Assembly: GCF_023091745.1 (NCBI RefSeq)
Contig: NC_068911.1
Location: 159,574,004 to 159,638,003, forward strand
DNA length: 64,000 nt
Reading direction: 5' to 3'
Origin: Budorcas taxicolor
Taxonomy: Eukaryota > Chordata > Mammalia > Artiodactyla > Bovidae
Translations under genes and position numbers: made by a program
Notes under the pieces: model-generated
The model's input: only the letters and a program-made list of their open reading frames with translations
Databases searched by the model: none
Told to the model about the DNA's origin: nothing
In this document: positions 11,236 to 22,900 of the stretch, piece after piece
How the letters are laid out: each line of letters begins with the position of its first letter
Position numbering within the stretch: the stretch's first letter is position 1

Positions 11236-11322
11236 GAGGCATCTGGAATGTTTTGTGGCTTTCACATCTCACCTACTTTCTTTGTATGTTCCTGAAGTAA
11301 AATCATCTCTGTTGTGTTGCTG

Positions 11323-11518
11323 GGGACTATGTTGGTGGCTCAAGTGGTAAAGAATCCACCTTCCAATGCAGGAGAGGCAGGAGATGGGGGTTTGGTCTCT
11401 GGGTAGGGAAGATCCCCAGGAGAAGGAAATAGTAAACCACTCTGGAATTCTTGCCTGGGAAAAACCCCATGGACAGAGGAGCCTGGTGGGTTCCAGTCCC
11501 TGGGGTCTCAAACAGTCC
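11323..11518 (+). mobile_element. Bov-tA SINE
   Basis: tRNA-Glu-derived head (GTTGGTGGCTCAAGTGGTAA, then the TTTGGTCTCTGGGTAGGG B-box region) plus the Bov-A body (GAAGGAAATAGTAAACCACT) ending at GGGTCTCAAACAGTCC. Confidence 0.9.
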
Positions 11519-11549
11519 TTGCTGAAAAAGGGCGAACTTTTGTTTGCTT

Positions 11550-11664
11550 TGTTTTGGCCATGCCACACAGCTTTCAGGATCTTAGTTCCCCGCCAGGGAT
11601 CAAATCCTGTGCTCCCTGCAGCGGGAATGTAGAGTCTTAACCACTGGACCCCCAGGGAAGTCCC
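11550..11664 (-). mobile_element. CHR-type tRNA-derived SINE
   Basis: Reads TTTTGGCCATGCCACACAG at the left and CTGGACCCCCAGGGAAGTCCC at the right. On the minus strand that is GGGACTTCCCTGG..., the start of the cetartiodactyl CHR SINE, with its tRNA-like promoter, ending in (reverse of) GGCCAAAA. It lies 31 bases from a Bov-tA. Confidence 0.88.
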
Positions 11665-13103
11665 AGGGGTGAACTTCTTAAGCAAACCAGTACGGAATCA
11701 GAAAAAGATTTTTCACACTAGACACAAAGATAAGGAATTGAAATCAATGTAATAAGGGTCTATTACTTTCTAGGGTGAAAGCTATAAGTTGGAGAAAGTT
11801 TTTCTTTCTGGCTCCTGTGAAATTATATTTGCTCAGTACATTAGTAATACAAGGCAGGTGGAATGACAGTGTTTTCAATGTACAGAATTCAACTTTTTTA
11901 AAGTACTTGGAAACCAGAAACTTGCAGTGGCAAAGATGGGAATACAAACGTTGCCATCGTTCAGTCCATGGTTGAGAGGCTGGCCATCCCATAATATCCC
12001 TGGACCACATCACGCGCTTTCTCTTTTCTGCTTGCCTGTCTGGGAAATAAGAATCAAGATAGTATCCACCTCTGGTTGATAAAAGGATAAAATGAGATAA
12101 CTGTTGTACATCCTGGCCTGGCAACTATGAATACAGAATAAATGCTGCTATTGTTTATCATAGAATCAGTGAGGTAATTACAGATTCTCCTTGCCTGTTC
12201 ATTCTCACAGGCATCTTATTGACAACATCTTACTTGCTATAGTCTGTTTCGGCATATGTGTAAAGGTAATAAGACAATTTTTGCTATAAATTGGACCATT
12301 AATTCACTCCAACTAGACTTCCCTCAAATTAATACTAATTAGTGATGTTTACTTGTAATTTCAGTAGAAGTTAGAGTGATGTTTGCTTTGCAATACCACT
12401 GGGAGGGGGAACAAATTATGTTTTTTAAAAGAATAAATGGAGGAAGCCAATATAAAGTGAAGAGGAAATAATGACTTCAAGCATTTATTCAGTCACATTG
12501 TGCGCAACTTCTGAACAATAAAAATATCATTTACACTGCACGCCAGGCAGAAGGAAGAGTCTCTGACCTGGTGTACCAAGTAAGGATAGGAAAAACAGAA
12601 ATATCAGTCTTTTTACTCTCAGTGGAGTATCATGCTCATTAAACAAAAATTAATTTAGAAAATTATATCTCAAATCTGATTCCAAAGTGTTCAGTAATTT
12701 GGGTCTGCCCTAACAACATGAGACACGTCCATTATCTGTTTATTTAAGCAAGAAAGCTTAATTTGGGAGGACCTGGGGAGTTGGCTGTTAATATATTGGC
12801 CACATAGTTTATTATTTTCAAAAATCATTGATGTTCCATCCCTTCTTATAGTGAAACAATCCAAAGACTCCACCTGTACAGAAATCAGGATTTTCCAAAC
12901 GTGCCAACTACAAGGGTCACCTATTTAAATACACGTTCCCAGGCAGCTTCAGGGGATCAGCATTTTGAAAAAGTGACTCTAGTCATCAGATAAGCTTGAG
13001 CAATACTTCCCAGCTGGAAATACTTCCCATACCCATTCTCAGCCCTGACTTGTACTGGAGTCTCCTAGAGAATATAAAAAGCAACTGAAGGTGCAAGGAA
13101 CTG
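11665..13103. other. Mostly unassigned; MIR remnant at 12020-12155
   Basis: Bases 12020-12155 match the distal half of plus-strand MIR (TGATAAAAGGATAAAATGAG, CCTGGCCTGGCAACTATGAA, AATAAATGCTGCTATTG). The rest shows no recognisable element. Around 12890-12975 a faint MER5-like similarity is too weak to call. Confidence 0.5.
12020..12155 (+). mobile_element. MIR SINE, 3' half
   Basis: The CTGTAAAATGGGGATAA-like and CTCAATAAATG-like landmarks of MIR appear in degraded form and in the right order. Confidence 0.6.
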
Positions 13104-13324
13104 AGAGAGTAGCAGCGAAACATATACATTACCATATGTAACATGACAGCTAATGGGAAGTTGCTGTGTAACACAGGGAGCTCAACCAAGAGGGGTGGGA
13201 TGGTGGGGGTGGGAGGGAGGTTCAAGAGGGAGGGGACATATGGCTGATTTACGTTGTTGCTGGCAGACATCAGCACAACACTGAAAAGCAATTATCCTCC
13301 AATTCAAAATAAATTTTAAAAAAT
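13104..13324 (+). mobile_element. L1 3' end
   Basis: GAGAGAGTAGCAGCGAAACA, then ATACATTACCATATGTAA, AATGGGAAGTTGCTGTGTAA, the G-rich tract, and AGCAATTATCCTCCAATTC ending in AAATTTTAAAAAA. This is the same 3' UTR family as the copy at 1-569. Confidence 0.88.
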
Positions 13325-13410
13325 GAAAGCAACGATACCCAGGCCCACTCCAGACAAAGTGCATCAGCCAGCCCATATCTGCATCAAAAAAAGAGCTCTG
13401 CTGAAGATCA

Positions 13411-13495
13411 ACAAAGAATGCAAGAGACCCCGGTTCAATTCCTGGGTGGGGAAGATCTCCTGGAGAAGGGATAGGCAACCCACTCCGGTATTCTT
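13411..13495 (+). mobile_element. Bov-tA head fragment (first unit of a tandem)
   Basis: The end of a tRNA-derived head (CCCCGGTTCAATTCCTGGGT) and the start of a Bov-A body stop at ATTCTT, where a second complete Bov-tA begins with GGGCTTCCCTGGTAGCTCAG. This tandem arrangement recurs in ruminant genomes. Confidence 0.85.
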
Positions 13496-13696
13496 GGGCT
13501 TCCCTGGTAGCTCAGACAGTAAAGAATCTGCCTGCAATTCGGGAGACCTGGGTTTGATCCCTGGGTTGGGAAGATCCCCTGGAGGAGGGCAATGGCAACC
13601 CACTCCAGCGCTCGTGCCTGGAGAATCCCCATGGACAGAGTCTGGTGGCCTACAGTCCATGGGGTCTCAAAGAGTTGGATGCAACTCAGCACAGCA
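13496..13696 (+). mobile_element. Bov-tA SINE, near full length
   Basis: Full tRNA-Glu-derived head (CTTCCCTGGTAGCTCAGACA and GGGTTTGATCCCTGGGTTGG), then a Bov-A body ending GTTGGATGCAACTCAGCAC. Box A and box B of the internal RNA polymerase III promoter are recognisable. Confidence 0.93.
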
Positions 13697-16600
13697 ACAG
13701 AACACATATCTTTCTACCCCAGGAAGGATGGATTTTTGCTCCTCTCTCTCTTCCCATTACTTCACCACCACCAAAAGCAACTCATAGTCTGTCTTTTCAG
13801 AGGTCTTCTTCTTTATCCTCTTGGCCATTGGAAGCCAGCTGAAGAGAGAAAGGGTGAGGTAAATCTATCCGTTCAAAAATCATTCATTAAAGCATTTAAA
13901 CAGTGTACACTGCTCTTACCCAATCAAGTGGCCCGGAAAACTTTAATTGGCAGTTTGTTTCATGTCCCATAATCGAAAACATGAAGGATCACTAGCATTC
14001 ACATACGTGAATTCATTTAGACAGTTTTCTTTAATTAACGATGAAGACACTACAGTTCTAAGTACCAGACAGAATCAGGGGGGAAAGAAAAACTGAATAA
14101 TAAGCATAACACTCTAAAGAAAACTTGGAAAAAGTGAATCTAAATAAAAATATAGACCTGGCTGGTACCCATTACATATATACATCATACATATGGTATA
14201 CACATATATACAGTAAATGTTTTGGTAGCAATACAGACCATGCATTGGTCCTTTTGAACACAGATGAAGTAGCACCAGAGGGAGCGCCACCATCTGAAGA
14301 TGATAAACCTAACTGCACACACATCAAATGAAAAAATATAGATGTCTTTAATTTGGCCCACCCTGTAGCCAAGAGGTGTAAGGAAAGAACTTTGTAAGAA
14401 AATTGGTTCCGGGAACTATATTCTTAAGCCAATAGCAAAATTCTAACAAGAAGAAAAAAAAAAGCACTAAAGATGTTCATACAAATTTTTCTGTTTACTG
14501 AATTTGTCCTATCACATGGTATCTTGATTAACACTGAGGAAATTAACAAAAAAACAAAGGGAGAGAGAGATGAATAGCCAAAGTCTGTAATACCAAGATC
14601 TCTTGGTGTACACATCACAGATGCCATCAACAAACTAGGAAGACACCTCTCCAGCCATGCCTTATGTTTTTCTAATCATATTAGCTAATTCTAAGCTCTG
14701 GATTACTGATAAATTCATTAAAAGTAGGGTCAAACCCCTCCAATATCATTCCACCTCCTCTCAGCAACTAATTTGATGCTTTGGTTACAAGTAGGGAAGA
14801 AATTCAATATGCCATCTGACCCATACCTTGTCTGTCCACCCTTAGGAGACTGATTTATAGAGCTGTGGAGGGACCCTCATGATCCTCTCTGGCTTGGCTT
14901 TAGAAATGACCAATGGCACCAAGAGCTTAACCCGTTGATGGTCTACTGATTACAAGGCTCTATTTGCCCTCCATGACTAAGCTTACAGAGTGAAAGTCCT
15001 TTCTCTTACTGTTGGCAAGGTCCGTCCTATTTCCTCATATCCCTAGAAGCATATGCTTCTTCCTTCCAAATTTCTTAGCAACCTATATAAACGCAGCATT
15101 ACCTCCAACAAACATAGATGAGGTCCTAGGAACGCTAACTCTCCTGTCAAGTCATTGCAAAGGATCGAGTTTCTATCTGGCCTCCATCCATTCTCCTTCC
15201 CATGCCTTCCAGAGCGTCTCATCTTTCCCCAGTCAAGGTCTCAATCTGTGGAGTGTTTCTAGTTTCAGTGTCTCCCCATGTGACAGACCAACCCATAGAG
15301 CTCTGCCAAAGCAGCTGGAATACTGTACATTCATCTCATTTTTTGTGGCTTTGTCATCAGTGGATGATGACCTTCCACCCCCCCTCCTCCATTTTGAAAC
15401 CACCTGTAGTAAATAAAAATCGGTTTTCAACTACTCGGCATACTGCATTCAAGATGCAGGACTGACTGAACAAAACAGGGCTTCAGCATTGCCAAATATT
15501 GTTTCTTACGGTTTAGTAAAACTGTTTTAACACTTTAAAGATCCCAGATTTAAAAGACAGCTAGGAGGCAAGCATCAGGGAAAGAAAAGTTAAAAATCTC
15601 TACTTTTGGCTGGATGATTTTCAGAAAATTCAGTTTTTGCAGTCAATGTCAGTTCGTCAAGAGAGTCCCTGACCTTTGAAAGTTAGCAAGAAATAGCCAC
15701 AAATGTAACATCAGTACTGAATTGTCATTATTGACTCAGGTGGTTGATCATTAATGGATTCTCTTCACTTTGAGCTGGTTCTAGGACCTTTTTTGTCCCC
15801 CCAGGATAAAGATATCATCAAAGTCATGGAACATATTTGTTCTTTCCACAAAGGAGAATTTTAAAACTCTGCCTAAAGTCTCTAAGAAAGAACACTGTGA
15901 AAGGTTGGTGTCATGAAGAAAAAGCCACTAACTTATAGGTTAACCAGAGGCCACTAGAAGTCTCATTAATGTAAGCCCTTGGCTGGCCTACAAATACTTT
16001 GAAACGGATAAAAGCCAAGTCTCCCAAATAAGAACTGAACACAAGCACTTAGCAGCTGAAGGTCAACCCCTCACGGAGACAGAGCATGTTTCCCTTAAAT
16101 ACCAGCAACTTCCAGTTTTAAATGGGTGAAGTTTGATACTACCAGCAAACCCAGCTCAGGGACCGCTAGAAACAGCTTAAATAGGAGTGTCTTACCTTTA
16201 TACTACATGACTCAACAAAACAGATGAGAGGAACAGAAACCAAGAGATGTTTTTTCCCGTCCGGTTCATTTCCTGTTCGCACCGGAAATATGTTAGTAAT
16301 CCCACATGCAGAGGTACCTTGGTAATACATATTCAAAGTTTAGGTTCCTTGAGAAATAGCCACCTTTATAGGAAAGTGGGTGGGGCTGACTTTGTTCACT
16401 GATTATCTCTCCTTGACTACTAATGTCCTCAAGGGAAGAGAGCGGGACAGCTTGCTTCTTTCCTACACAAGCGAGAATACTTGAAAAATAAGAGCTTGAC
16501 TAAGAAAGTCTTTTTTATGAAAGGATACAAAAACAAAACAGTTTCATATCAGATTTTAAAAATCGGTGGTGTTCTCTCCTGATAGGAAATGATGTCATTC

Positions 16601-17529
16601 AGCAAGTTCCTTGAAAACAATGGGTTCTTATGACTACAGACCTATTTATCTTAGAAATTGATGAGCATGCAAATGCTTAGAATCTGCAATGGTGAACATT
16701 GTACAAGAGTCTGTGAGGTACATGTCATCTGGCTGAATTAACAGTAACACGGGCCTCAGCAGGGGAAGGGGTCCACTGATCTCTACTCCCTTTTGAGTAG
16801 AGCTGGGGGTGGGGGTGGGTGTCCCTGACCCATCGATGGGCAGCCACTGCGATGGCCCCCAACCCTGGCCCCTTCCTGGCAACCCCTCCCCCAACCAGGG
16901 AGCTCAACCCTTCAGTGAAAGAAAATCTTGCTCCTCTCAACAGCAGGGCTGGGGATTCCTGATAGAGCGTTCACACGGACTCCAGGGGAGCCTGATACTA
17001 GACTTAATTCACTGAACTTTTAGGAAGTTTCCTGATCAAAAGATTCAAAACTTTGTAGGCAATTTCTCTTAGTACATACATTGCCATTTCTCTTTCACGA
17101 GGAAAAATTCCAAGATGTGTGTACTTTCCAAACAAGAAAAGGATTAACATTTTCACTGCTGGCTAGATGTTTCCCTAGCAGGTCATTATGCTTTGATGTG
17201 CTCTCTGCACCCTGGGTTTTATTAACTAATCACACACAGGCCAGTAGCCACCAGGGCGAATGGACCAAATTACATTCGGTTAAATAACGTTACACTGGAC
17301 GTTCTCAGAAAACATGAGATAGGAGTCTTACAGAAAAGTGACAGTGTAGCCCTGGTCATTGTAAAAAACATGTTCTGGAATTTTAATTTCTGGTTAGAAA
17401 TGAAAGACAAGTACTCACTTGTCTTACATCTTTCTTGAGACAATGCAGGCAATGAAAGATCCTAACGTGTGCAACAGGAAAAAATATTTGGTGGGAATGG
17501 AACCGGAAGTGGGGGAAGGGGGAGAAGAA
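13697..17529. other. Long repeat-poor block
   Basis: Almost 4 kb without any retroelement I can recognise, unusual for this window. AT microsatellite-like sequence lies at 14170-14215. AP-1 consensus TGACTCA is at 15732-15738 and 16208-16214, the latter close to ETS-like motifs (16269-16289). A G-rich stretch is at about 16803-16820. The ORF at 15012-15416 (134 codons) has no recognised domain. The block leads into the putative minus-strand 3' UTR. Confidence 0.5.
16208..16289. promoter_or_regulatory. Possible AP-1/ETS motif cluster
   Basis: TGACTCA (16208-16214) is followed within 80 bases by ATTTCCTGT (ETS on the minus strand, about 16269) and ACCGGAAAT (ETS on the plus strand, 16281-16289), in sequence that keeps several CpGs. 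This is motif matching only. Such short motifs occur by chance, but the density and CpG retention are higher than nearby. Confidence 0.3.
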
Positions 17530-18558
17530 AAGATCAACAGTCTCTAGTTTATTATGAATAGAAAGAAATTTCCAGAATTTACAAACACCCACATTATTCA
17601 TTCCAAAGAGAGCTTTTGATTCAAAGGGATCACCCATGTCTCCTCTTTACAGTATATACAAAGGAAGACACTGATTGCCTTTTCTTGTAATTTTGCTTCC
17701 ATTCAATTGCCAATTTTAAGCTGACACTTGAAAATACCCAGCAGAATATATCCTTCTTCAGTTTCATTAACATGGCCTATTGCCTTACAGAAAAAAAAAA
17801 AAAATACAAAAGTAAGATCAATTCTTGTAAGGATCTCAGCTCAACATCAAGGCTATATTACAAGAGATAGTATCAGTAAATAGAACTATACAATTGAGAA
17901 CCAAAATCTATGGCACTATGATTCTTATTATATTACTTTTCTGAATTACAATCTTAAAACAAGGATCGTACCCTATTCTACTCTTGTTAGCCTTGTTTTA
18001 AGCATTTGCTCCACTCTTTACAATAGAACACTGTATACTTCAGTTCCACATCCCCCCCAAAAAAGATGTGCTGTAAGAAAAGTTACATTTTAATTAAAAA
18101 AATTACACATATAAATCAAAAACCTATGTTAAATATTTAATACTCTCTCCACCCAACGCAACAGTTCCATAGGAAATAATTTACAATGATGCTCTGTCGT
18201 ACACGGTTTCAGCAGCAGATGAAATGTGTCTTGTAAATGCAATGAGCGTAAACTCATTCTCTCGTGGCACGGTGGCCCATCAGCTCATGTGGCCAGCTAA
18301 GTCCTTAAGGTTGAAGATGAAGTTTATGCAGACTCATTGTTCTGGTGTCACAGTGCTTTTTTTCTTGGCACGATATACAACGTGCAGTTCAGTCAACAAA
18401 CTCCTGAGGATTGTGTAAAGTAAACAAACTGAAATGGGTGCATCGTACCATCTACTGAGGAGGAAGATGTGAGGTCCTGGTTGTGAATCATGAAATATTT
18501 AGAGTCTGGGTACCCATGAGTTAAAGGAGGATTTGCTGAGGTCATTTAGGTCTTCATT
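17530..18558 (-). other. Candidate terminal exon and 3' UTR
   Basis: On the minus strand a strong acceptor (long pyrimidine tract ending TTTTTCTTTTCAG) meets exon sequence starting AATGAAGACC at 18558. In one frame it gives NEDLNDLSKSSFNSWVPRL then stop. In the frame that continues the candidate exon at 26441-26495 it gives R-M-K-T then stop. About 1 kb of AT-rich, repeat-free sequence follows, with ATTAAA variants and an AATAAA at 17553-17548. This is what a vertebrate last exon looks like, but I did not recognise the gene. It could instead be a conserved non-coding block. The exact end is inferred. Confidence 0.42.
17548..17553 (-). promoter_or_regulatory. Possible polyadenylation signal AATAAA
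   Basis: The plus strand TTTATT reads AATAAA on the minus strand, followed downstream by a T/C-rich stretch (GATCTTTTCTTCTCCCCC). Position and context fit the end of the putative 3' UTR. The hexamer alone is common in AT-rich DNA. Confidence 0.35.
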
Positions 18559-19589
18559 CTGAAAAGAAAAATGAAAGAATCCGTCATCATCAGCATCTCA
18601 AAACACACGTTCAATCAGTTCTTTAGGGTTTTTCTTTAAAAAGGGACAGTGGGACAGCATGGGATAAACTGAAGTTACAGGCACAAGCAGTACTGAGTAC
18701 TTCAGAAAAATAAACAAACTGTATTTAACTTCTTTTTTTTCTTTCAAAATGCAAGCGTCTAAAGCAATCACAAAGTCACAATAGTCAATATTAAGTCAGC
18801 AAACCAATCGATGTGGTTTGGAGGTTTCGGAGGTTTCAGAGGTTTAGCAACACAAAAACACAGAACACTTTGATGTTCTTGTGATCAAAATAAAAACGTC
18901 CACTGCAGCTTTTGTGTAAAACAACTACAAAATATGGTAAGCAGGTTACCGTCAGGCTATGCTTAATCTTCTTTTGATTAAAAGTCAAATGGAGATTTTA
19001 GAATTTGAAGTTGCAGGGTTTTCCCATTATAAAATCTGAAATTGGTTTTTAAGTTGACATTAGCTGATAGGAAAATTCTAGATGCAAAAGAATGTCTAAG
19101 CAAAAGAGACCTAGTTAATCATTAAATTTAAAAAGGGGGTTCTAATTTAGGTCTAACAGAGATAAGTTATTCTGGCAGAAACACAACATTTCTTCTACAC
19201 AGTTTAAAAGTCAGATCACAATGAGTGTTACCCATTCCCCTCAGGAGGAGACCCCTTCTCAACCTTATAAAAGTCTCATTCGCTCTCAACATTAGATAGT
19301 CCTTCTGAGGGCCTTATTTTTCCCGCATCCAAAAGGTATCTACAGAAACATCAATATTTATAGGATGTCCTGAGCAGGAGGAGGCACAGCAGAGCTAATC
19401 AATAAATACCTGTCAAATAAGTAAATGGTTGCATTAAGTACTATCGAGGCTACAATGGTGAATTCTGCTATAGGCTCTGCTTTCCAGAAATTCTATCAAG
19501 GAAGGTAAGCTTCATTCACAAATAGAGAGAATGCAAAGTTGAAACAGGGTGAATTCCACAAAAGGTACAATAGGCAAAAAGCTGTTTAT
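18559..19589. other. Unassigned, presumed intron upstream of the candidate last exon
   Basis: No repeat was recognised. A local repeat GGAGGTTTCGGAGGTTTCAG lies at about 18820-18840. If the minus-strand gene is real, this is intron. Confidence 0.45.
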
Positions 19590-19938
19590 CAGTGGTCCCC
19601 AATCTCTTTGGCATCAGAGACCAGTTTCATGGAAAACAATTTTTTCCAGGGCTGCAGAGAAAGGATGGTTTTGAAGTGATTCTCATAAGGAGCATCCAAC
19701 CTAGATCCCTTGCATGCACAGTTCACAGTAGGGTTCACACTCCTATGAGGATCTAGTGCTGCCACTGATCTGATGGCAGGCAGAGTTCAGGCGGTAATGC
19801 CAGCAATGGGGAGCAGCTGTAAACACAGATCAAGCTTCCCTGTCTCGCTCATCCATCAGTCACCGCCTGATGTGTGTTCCAGTTCCTAATGGTCTACAGA
19901 CCAGTAACAGTCCATGGTCCAGGGGTTAGGGACTCCTG
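19590..19938 (+). mobile_element. MER1-type hAT-Charlie element
   Basis: Starts CAGTGGTCCCCAATCT and ends TTAGGGACTCCTG, giving imperfect terminal inverted repeats. The internal blocks TTCTCATAAGGAGCATCCAA, CACACTCCTATGAGGATCTA and GGGGAGCAGCTGTAAACACA match the MER1 group. At 349 bp the length is close to the family norm. Non-autonomous, no transposase. The 8-bp flanks no longer match. Confidence 0.85.
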
Positions 19939-22900
19939 CCCTAGATGTACAGAGGAGGGAAGAACATTTCTAGCTGGGAGTGTAAAGGAAGCACCTCACT
20001 GACACACTTGGCTTGGTTTGGAAGCCATGGAAGAGTCTGGAGATGTGGCAATGGTGTTTCAGTGCTGGCATGTAGCAGGAACTCACTAAATATGAGTGGA
20101 AGGAATGAAAAGGACAAGGCACACTTCCCACGGAGGCCACAGGACACAATAAGCCCCAGGAGGGATGAGCACACAGCCCTGGTCAGGCCAAGTGAGGAAG
20201 GTAGTTTTGTCAGAACACGGGATATCTGCAAAGGGGAAAGAGGAGAGACATCTACAAACGTAGGTTGTGTAGATGGTGAGGCACTGTGAATGACAGACCA
20301 AGACGTCTTTAAATAAGTGAAGGGACCACAAGCACGTGCTTTGTGATACGATCAGCACACAGCAGTAATGATCCATGTCCATGACAAGGACAGCAGCAGA
20401 CCTGAAAGTCCACACAAGGTAAATGTTGACCAATGCAAAATATTTTTCCCCTCTGCCTCTCGCTCTCCTCTTTGCAGGAGAGTATGGCTGGGACCCAGCA
20501 GCATTGATCATCTATAGAACCGCTTTCAGGTAAGCTGAAATTTACCAGATGAGGATTCAAGTTTTACTAAGAGATTTCTGTTCATTTCACAGTATTAACT
20601 TCAGCCCTAAATGACAGATAAAGTCTGTGTTTCTACTTACAAATAAAGGCTTGACATGGAGACATCAAGGTAAAAAAACAAACAAACAAAAAAGCACACC
20701 AGGCTTATCTCTTTTATTATCAAAGAGACAGGATTTACTTCATGTGGTTGCTACAAGTGAAACAATAACCTAGCCTTTCTAAAACCCCAGAGATCTTACT
20801 TACTTTCAAGTTTCTTCTGAACTTATATTGCAATCTATCAAAATGTTCCTACCAGGATATCTATGTACAGCTTAACACAGTTTCATACGTCCTAAAATTA
20901 GGTAAGAAGGCCATGTTTTATTAAAAGGCCTGAGACAAACATGCTGCCAATTTAAAAAGTCAAGGGTATGCTTTTGATTTTACATCTGGCTCTTATCCAG
21001 AAGAGCTGAATGAACAGCTTAGCACAGGAGCAAACTATAACCAGTTGTGTCATCACACGTGCCAACCTGGATGGATGCACAAGGGTGGAAATTGGGGCCC
21101 CTTTGAGGAGAGGAAAAGAAAAATATATGGTCCCTGGAGGCTGAAATCTATTGCTGTGGACCACACACACATACCCTTGCACCCCTGAAACCATCCTAGT
21201 AATTTTCCACAAGCAGTATGTTCAAAGGGCAGGAAATCAAAGGATATATCAATTCCATCATATACTGCCCCCTCCAAAAAATTTCAGCATACTACTTTTC
21301 AAAGCCTTTATCATAAATCCTGATCTACACAGGCCTCAGTCACTAATGCTATCTACCAGTGCTAGCTAGTCTAGGAATAAGGTAAGAAAGTGGTAGGTAA
21401 GGCTCACATGGAGGGGATAGGAACAGAAGCTATCAATAAGCAAGAGAGGAAAATTTAAAGGGACAGTCTGAAGTTTGCCCACTGTTTATTTTTGTGCAAG
21501 GGTGTGTGTGTGTCCTTACATAAAGTTTAGCTACTGAGTAAACAAGACAGATTTTTCACAAAGATCCTCAGTGAGGACTCTTGCACACAGCCACCTCAGA
21601 TCTGCATACTTATTCCAAGCATGCAGCATTGTTCAAAGCATTTTTGGAATGCCTTCTTCAAGTCCCCTTTCTTTCTTGCAACTGCCTTCTCAGCTTTGGG
21701 CATACCCTTTTGAATGGTCTCTATAGCAGCCAGTTTGGCCCTTGGAGGGCACATCTGATCTTTGGAGACAGTCAAAAAGCTTTGAGACCCAAATATGGTG
21801 AATAAAAGAGCTGATTAAGCTGGGTAATGGTTCCCAGTGAGGTTTTATCTAAAGCCAAAGAACTCCAAAACTAAAGTTCCAAAAACATCACTGTAGAGTT
21901 TTGTTGGAAAGAACTGTCCTAACTTTACAGACAGACCTTCGCAGATGCCTCATGGGACTTCAGTTTATCTGTCTATATGCCTACCACTACACACTTGCAA
22001 TCCATAAGGGCTGAGCTTAAATAAAGCAACCCACTTGAAGAAGGGTAACCATGCAAATTTATTTGCATGCATGGCATGATATAGTGACTAAACGACCAAA
22101 ATAGACATCTATGAATGTATATTCATACATTTTCGCAACTTGGAAATACACCCATCCATTCTAAGCTCCCAAGTCATTAAATGCAATAAACATCTGTTGA
22201 GTGACACAAATACAACGGTAAAGACTGTAATACATACTGAAAAAGAAGACATGGGTAATGTGTGTTTAATGCACTTTATATATACAATTTCAAGACTCCC
22301 AATCAACCACACAAGGCAAACATTGCTAGGATGTTTTACAAAAACTCATTTGTAGCACTCATAAACTGGAAACAAGAAAAAGCAAAACAAATCCTTGGAG
22401 AAGAACTGTGCAAATATCAAATGGTGATGTTCCTGTGATATATTCTCTCGAGTTACATCACTGGGGAATAACTTTTGAACCCAGAAATACGATGCACCTG
22501 TCACAAGATTTAGTGCAGGAAATTACATTTTGACAAAAATTTCATCACCACATCAGCATCTATGGTCCACATGTGTCTTCTCACAGGATAAAATACGCCT
22601 AATCCTGTTGGCAGTAATGAAAAATGTAATTTTTAAAGCATTATCAAATAAGTCAACACTTGACTATGCTACTTGAGACCTATGGATTATTGCATTATTG
22701 TATCCAGTAGGAATTTACATCTCCTGGACTCGACCCACTTAAACTCTGCTGGCTAGAGCTGAAAAACAAATAAAGCTTCTGCTTCCTTTCACACTGTCTC
22801 AGCCTACTGATTAGTCTCCACTGGGTGAGCAGCTGAAACAGCATACAGTTATGATATAAGCACAAAAGAAGGATCTGCTCCTTTTCAGCAATGCATTTTT

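Larger units (their letters stand above)
9867..11322. other. Unassigned sequence with two dinucleotide microsatellites
   Basis: No mobile element or gene was recognised outside the (GT)n at 10365-10416 and (AC)n at 11209-11235. A short CAG run (AAGCAGCAGCAGCAGG) lies at about 10617. Confidence 0.5.

Noticed and set aside
13496..13570. tRNA-Glu-like sequence (also in every Bov-tA and CHR copy)
   Set aside because: These are SINE heads with degenerate A and B boxes and no acceptor-stem pairing; they are not tRNA genes.
15012..15416. 134-codon plus-strand ORF in the repeat-poor block
   Set aside because: No recognisable domain, serine-rich composition, an overlapping ORF in another frame, and no splice signals or promoter.
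19990..20231. Excellent minus-strand acceptor (CTCTCCTCTTTCCCCTTTGCAG) with a long open frame
   Set aside because: No donor of reasonable strength follows, and the far part resembles an L2/MIR tail. Probably a pyrimidine-rich coincidence.
20796..20840. 15-codon exon-like segment before AAA|GTAAGTAAG on the minus strand
   Set aside because: The better acceptor upstream gives stops in all three frames; the alternative acceptor has almost no pyrimidine tract.
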